A stretch of 64,000 nucleotides of DNA from Pohlia nutans (taxonomy: Eukaryota > Streptophyta > Bryopsida > Bryales > Mniaceae), in the NCBI GenBank assembly GCA_022496805.1, contig CM040092.1:16138113-16202112 (forward strand), given 5' to 3'. This document shows, piece after piece, positions 58,367 through 64,000 of this stretch (its first letter is position 1; each line of letters opens with the position of its first letter). Position numbers and translations under genes: made by a program. A model generated the notes under the pieces. That model ran no database searches. It saw nothing but the letters and a program-made list of their open reading frames with translations, and was not told where the DNA came from.

Positions 58367-58434
58367 CTAAACTGGCAGTGCTGCTTGACATATTAAACAT
58401 GCAGTGGACTTTACGCAAGTTCCCGAAATCAGGC

Positions 58435-58442
58435 TATAAAAG
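58435..58442 (+). promoter_or_regulatory. TATA box of the core unit, copy E
   Basis: TATAAAAG, 120 bp before the ATG at 58555. Confidence 0.55.
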
Positions 58443-58554
58443 GGCCATTCTTCCTCATTCATCTTCATTCCGCTTGCATCGACATCGCAGGTACTCGAGC
58501 GGGAGCTGGGCCCCAAGCCCAGCGCTGTGGGGCTAATCGCCTCACCTCTCCTCC

Positions 58555-58772
58555 ATGGAGAGTAAGCAATCTGAAGGGGGCAGGACGGCCCTGTCGAATT
58601 TTCTCACGAAAATCCATACTCACACGCTCTTGCAAATGAACTTACGATGCTCTCAAGCCGTTCTTCATTGCAAGTCGCCTCAGGAAGAAGCATGCATGCG
58701 TATGTATCCATGAATCGAAGGATGCACAACACACAGCAGTAAGTTCCATGCAACAGCAGAAAATATCAACAA
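58555..58772 (+). pseudogene. MESK short frame, copy E
   Basis: Duplicate of 18768-18985 with the same breaks. Confidence 0.35.
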
Positions 58773-58779
58773 GTAAGTT

Positions 58780-59617
58780 CGCTTGGTAGACAATGCCTGA
58801 TCATCTTACTGTTTCTTCAGCACAAGATCGATGTGACTGCTGCTGCTGGTCGTTCACGGCTCGCATTGCTGGTCGTTCACGCCAACACGGAATTGAATGA
58901 TCCAAATTAAAGTCTTCAGTACTCCGGGAGTGGTGGCAGTGATCAGCCACGTCGTGCCAGGTCGTTTGCGTACTCCATAGTTACACGGTCTTGCAAATGA
59001 AACCACCCTTGCATACCCCTGTTAAGTTATGAAACCGGTCAGCATTTTTCACAAGCCCTGCATTGACAAGCTTCCAGTCCAATGACGGCTCGCATTGGAG
59101 TGTCCGCCAACACAGAATGATCCACATTCTTCAGTAATCCATGAGTGGTGGCAGTAATCATCCACGCCGTGCCAGTCCCAATGCGTACTCGCTGCAACTT
59201 TGCCTGCGCGGAGATTTCCAACTGAAGGGACTTCGCAAATCTTGACCGGCTCGAGAATCAACCTCGAGAATCACCTCCTGGATGAGCTGTTCGGTGAACG
59301 GAGGCGTTCCTGTGAAATTCCCATCAATGGATTCGTTCTCAAGAACAGGCTGGGATTGAAACGACCTAATTTTCATCTGCTCCATGACGCGGTGAATTGA
59401 ACTCGAGATCGGAGAATGACGGCGTGTCCGCCTTGCTCTTCCGCAAATTGCGGTGAATTGAACTCTCCGAGGAAGACGGCGCGTCCGCCCTGTTCTTCCG
59501 CAGATTGCGAATGCGTCCGGCCTTGCTCGCTTCCGGATAGTCCTGTTGATTGACAACTGATGAAACAGGGGTCGCAAATCTTTCAAATCGTTCTACAGAT
59601 TGAGTGATCCAAACCTT
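58780..59617 (-). pseudogene. Maturase relic, copy E (central part deleted)
   Basis: Duplicate of copy A, with the same deletion of RT5 to domain X and the same partial RT3 duplication. Confidence 0.65.
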
Positions 59618-60035
59618 AACCCTAATACACATCCTCGATTGCCGGGCTACGATTATCGTGAGGAAACAGTGTACAAGGAATCGTGGACTTAAGGATGGGT
59701 GGTTGCGGGTGAGGCCCTGCTTCAGTCAGATTTTCGTGTGTAACTTGAAGGAGCAATTGAGCGCTGCAGTTCTACATCATTGAAATCTTCATACACTGTG
59801 GGTGGGTGGGTACAGTTATCCTTTTGGACAGATTATCATCTCTTTGAACACTTCTTCATCCATGTGAACAGAAGTTTATTAAATTCGGATGAGTTTTACC
59901 ACGGTAGTTTGGGGAAATAATTAATAGTGTGCCTGTTCAAAAATACTGTGGGCCTCACTATATAGTGATTTCAGTGTAGATGGAATCAAAAGATTGAAAA
60001 TATTATATTGTACCCGGCTGCTAGCTGCTCATTTG

Positions 60036-60155
<120 letters not shown>

Positions 60156-61098
60156 TTTATTTTTCTTTTCCAAATTGTGTGAATATTTTCTATGTGTACA
60201 TGTGGACATTCTCAAAGATTCAATTTTATACTGTAGAAAATAGATTTGTTTTGGAAAAAAAGGATTCACAAAAATTTGAGCTACTTCTTTTATAAATAAC
60301 TTTTTGTTGATCATGAGGGTTGGGTACATTAATTGTTGTTGGATTTAGAGAGTGGACCATTTGAGCAACTAGTGAGACCATTGAGAAAAGGTATTTAAAT
60401 CCATGTATTTGAAAGGTGGATTTAGAGAGTGGATGATTTGTGCAATTCCAATCATACTTTTAACTAAGTGTAAGTCTGTTAATGTGCAAAGCAAAGAGTA
60501 AGATATCATTTATCATGACAAATTGCTAATTGTAAACGAAAAAAGTAGCATTTAGAGGAAATATTGGACTTATTATAAGGTTAGTGAGTTGGAGAGCAAA
60601 CTGAATTTGAAGGTGGGTCCGAATATTAATTGTGAAGTTTTCATTCAAACTTTGGAGGTGTTGGGATATCGCACTACTAGAGATGCCCTTAGGTAAAATT
60701 ACCTAAAATTGTCGCATTAACCCCTAAGCGTTCACACTGCACTTACACTATCAAACCTCATAAATTTCTCACATTTTTTATATATACTATATTGTTGTGA
60801 TATTTTTTACATGTAATTTATTGTCAAGCCGGTTTACCCTGACTTCTTCAAGTGTTGCAATGGCAACACTTTGTTGCCCACTTGTACAAAAAAGTGGCCA
60901 TGGAGGTACTTTGTTTTCTTAAGGGTTGTTAAATGTGCCTACATTCATGAGGATATAGCATTTCGATTTTTGTGATGATAGGATTAGTTTTCTTCCTTCC
61001 CATGCTGCTTTGTTGTGTGGTTTAATTCTAATGGCATGGATATGGTGATGCTTATATTTTAAGAGTACATGGAGCCGTGTATCTCCATATAGGGAGTT

Positions 61099-61399
61099 AC
61101 ATACATCACAAACTTAGGAAGTCATGTTTTTGCAATGTTTTACGTATGTTATTGAGGTGAAGAGAGGTGATTATGTTTGACATATGTTTTATGTATGTTT
61201 ATTGTAGAAAAAACGTAGGAAACAAACATGTAAATCTTATTATGAGGTGCTTTTTCATGTTTGTAATGTGTCGTTCGTACGTTTTTTATACGATAAACAT
61301 ATGTAAAACGTATGTCGAACGTAATCACCCCTTTCATCTCACTAACATACACGTGTAAAACATTGCAAAAACATGACTTGCCAAGTTTGTAATGTATGG
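61099..61399. repeat. Foldback palindrome, copy E
   Basis: Duplicate of 21286-21585. Confidence 0.85.
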
Positions 61400-62143
61400 G
61401 ACATGTGATTGATGGAAATCTTTTTATACCAAATGATAGTTATGTTTTGGGTTTCTCTACGCTAGGATGTCGTAGTTCTCAACAAAAGTAGTTTTTGATG
61501 TTGTAAAGCATTTGCATTAGTGACGTAATATAATAAATAGGGAAAATACCCAAAAAAACATTAATATAATAAAATTGGAATCTTTTGGAATATTTTCAAA
61601 AAATATATATATTTTGAAATCATTTGGAATATTCTCATAATCTTTGGGAATATTCATGCAGATGTCATTTGATTGGCTTGCAAACCACGTTGAATGCATA
61701 TTCCTGCCAGACCAAAAGCTCCGTTTTGATTAGCCAATCAAGCTCGTAAGATTTTTTATTGGGAATTTGTCATTTTAAGGGCGTGTAATGGAAAGGGACA
61801 ATAAGTGTCACCATAAACCTCTAATATCCACTTTGCCCGCAAAGTCTTTTGGAATCTTTTTCAAATACGATACTTTTATGTAATAGAAATCGCGGAAAAT
61901 TATTGCCATCACTATATCTTCAATGAAACGTATCAATTAAGGCAATAACGTATTTATACTTTTTATAAGAAAATTATTTGCCAAGTTTGTACAGTTTTTA
62001 ATCAATGGTTATGTTTTCATCCGTTTGATTTTTGTAAAATAATGTTCTAGGTAATTACGTTCACGTAACTGGAAGGAGATTTGCAAAAAAATTGAAATTG
62101 AAATCAAAATGACCTTGGTTAGGGTTCAGCAGCCACAGCTGAA

Positions 62144-62250
62144 GAAAAACTAGAAGAAAAAAAAAGGACAAGAAGGAAGACAAAAAGGAAGACAAGAAGA
62201 AAGACAAGAGGAAGACAAGAAAGATAACAAAAAAGGTAGAAGAAAAGATA
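62144..62250. repeat. Polypurine minisatellite, duplicate
   Basis: Duplicate of 22331-22436. Confidence 0.85.
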
Positions 62251-62764
62251 AAGATAAGAATATAAAATAATTAAAAGAATTATTTGTTTACAATGTAAGT
62301 GATCGTAGAAAGACAACATTGATGTTTTTTAGAGAACATTTTAACCAATTCTCGTTAAAGTCAAATATGCTTATGAAATGAGCGCACTTGGCCAAGTGCA
62401 TAAATAGCGAAATGGGTGTTAATAGAGCAATGGGAGCCAACACCCTTTTGCAATGGGATCACAGTCAGTTTCAATTAGAAACTAGATATACGTGACAATG
62501 ACACAAAAGTCTCAAAATTCATGAAATACAAATGGCATTCCTTCATTACATAGAAAAGTGTGTACGGATTCCCAAAGTGGTAAGCCCCTGGAAATACAAA
62601 ATTGTCCCTAGGTGGGGACAATGAGCATTTCTCAAAATGCTCTATATTCATTCCAAATCAGTCTTTAGTCAATAGAGAAGTTACCATAAACCACCCCATT
62701 TCCACCCAACGAATTACTTGATTACCGTGTTAAATTGTTTCCTTTTATAATCCTAATTGCTTAA

Positions 62765-63349
62765 CCCCTAATTAAAACGTCATAGCATCCAAAAAGTGGA
62801 CGACTAATGGATTCAAACCCTTCTCACGTTCTCATCAATGCTTGGATGAAAGTCATCCAATTTTTTGGAAATTCGTCACCAAGTTGCTCTCCTATCTAAC
62901 GGTTGGATTTAGTCATACTTGATTACATATTTTTCTAAAATTACAAATGTAAAAGTATGTCAAGTCGTTGACCAAGCCAAAATTGCATTGACTCTAGTTC
63001 AAAAGTGGCCTTGCAAAAATGAGGTCGTACATTTAAGAAACACCAAAATTTCAAAGAATCACCACATTTAAGAGTATCTCATTTCGAATTCATTCCAACA
63101 ACTTTTACTCAAAAAATATTAAAACTTTGTTTGAAATCGAATTTAGAAGGAATTTTGAATTTTAACTTTCAAATTTTATAATTAAATGTTGCTGATAGTA
63201 TTAGTGAATCAAACCTTACGGATGGAATCTAAAACTCAAAATCTAGAACTTTCATTTGTATATCAATTCCAAAATATTCTTCTAAATAGTGCTTTATGAT
63301 GCTTTTTCTCAAATTCTAAATTCCAGGGACACCCTGGTACGTTTAGGGG
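62765..63349 (+). mobile_element. piggyBac-like MITE (PB580), duplicate
   Basis: Duplicate of 22952-23536, TTAA at 62761-62764 and 63350-63353, same length of 585 bp. Confidence 0.87.
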
Positions 63350-63556
63350 TTAAATAGATAGGACGATTCTTTAAACTTGTGGTATTATTTGTTTCACTAA
63401 ATTCAGTGAAGTTTTGCAATGTAGTGTCTTTCCGGTGTCGAGTGTGCATCAAGGCACACTGGTGTATTGATGTACTTTTGTGTTTGGTATGAATTAGGGT
63501 CTTTTTTGGGTTCTCGGACAGAGCAATGCATAAAAAATAAGGTGAAGGAAATTCAT

Positions 63557-63696
63557 CACTAGTAGGATTTTGGTTCTTTATAACTAGTCTTTTGTTACTT
63601 AAATGGTCCAAACCAACTTTTTGTTTCAAGAATTGAGTACAAAGGACTATTTAAGTCACAAAGGACCAATTGTAACGAACCAAAATCCTACTAGTG
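63557..63696. mobile_element. CACTA-type MITE, 140 bp, duplicate
   Basis: Duplicate of 23744-23883 with the CAT flanks. Confidence 0.85.
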
Positions 63697-64000
63697 CATT
63701 CTAAGATTGGTAAAGGATTCGTAATGCTCCCACTACAAGGAGAAGGCGTCGCTTTTTTACTCAGTAGATGAGTCAAACGACGCCACCTCGCACTCACTGC
63801 CTACATGCTCAAGACTTGGTGAGTGTGATTCGTTACATAGGACAAGTGTGTACACTGAACTCTGACATTGTTTTGAGCGAGACGCAACGCCTTTGCTAGT
63901 AGTGTCTTAGAATTGTGCATCTTCTTGCAAGGGTGCTTGGTTGTGTTCAACTTCATTTGCATATTCATATTTGTTTTCAAGTTTTCATCGGAAGCTGAAG

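Overview
This is a repeat-dominated, AT-rich nuclear segment of a eukaryote, most likely a land plant or close relative. The evidence is a plant-type intron-containing tRNA-Tyr gene, relics of a plant-type TruA pseudouridine synthase and of an Argonaute PIWI domain, Stowaway, Tourist and CACTA type MITEs, and a multicopy relic resembling nuclear maturases of mitochondrial group II introns. I cannot name the species. Besides the three tRNA genes I see no intact gene of recognisable function. Most open frames are short and lie in repeats.

Layout: 1-540 holds a tight tRNA-Ala/tRNA-Thr/tRNA-Tyr cluster with one oligo-T terminator after the last gene. 1400-3000 holds decayed exons, including a TruA relic cut short near a Tourist-like MITE. 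From about 4.9 kb the window is a mosaic of related 7-15 kb blocks, each built round a core that appears six times (TATA boxes at 7888, 18648, 26082, 34902, 49704, 58435). The core has, on the plus strand, a conserved TATA box, a leader and a short frame starting MESKQSEGG. On the minus strand, running toward it, is a decayed group II intron maturase (RT motifs plus domain X). 42.6-48.1 kb is lower copy and holds more MITEs, an AGO relic and a perfect hairpin. 56.95-64.0 kb is an almost identical second copy of 17.17-24.19 kb.

The commonest mobile elements are piggyBac-like non-autonomous elements. They are 540-805 bp, have ends CCCYTWA../..TWARGGG and are flanked by TTAA. Three insertions are supported by an empty site in a paralogous block of this same window. 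Several unrelated interiors share these ends, and three families also share a subterminal CGTCC...GGACG palindrome. Flanking sequences are exchanged between copies of one family, which suggests that ectopic recombination in these MITEs reshuffled the blocks.

Two items most deserve follow-up: (1) the amplified maturase/TATA unit, whose reverse transcriptase has lost catalytic aspartates and whose antisense promoter-leader is the best conserved part; (2) the piggyBac-like MITE population with dated insertions in a plant-like genome.
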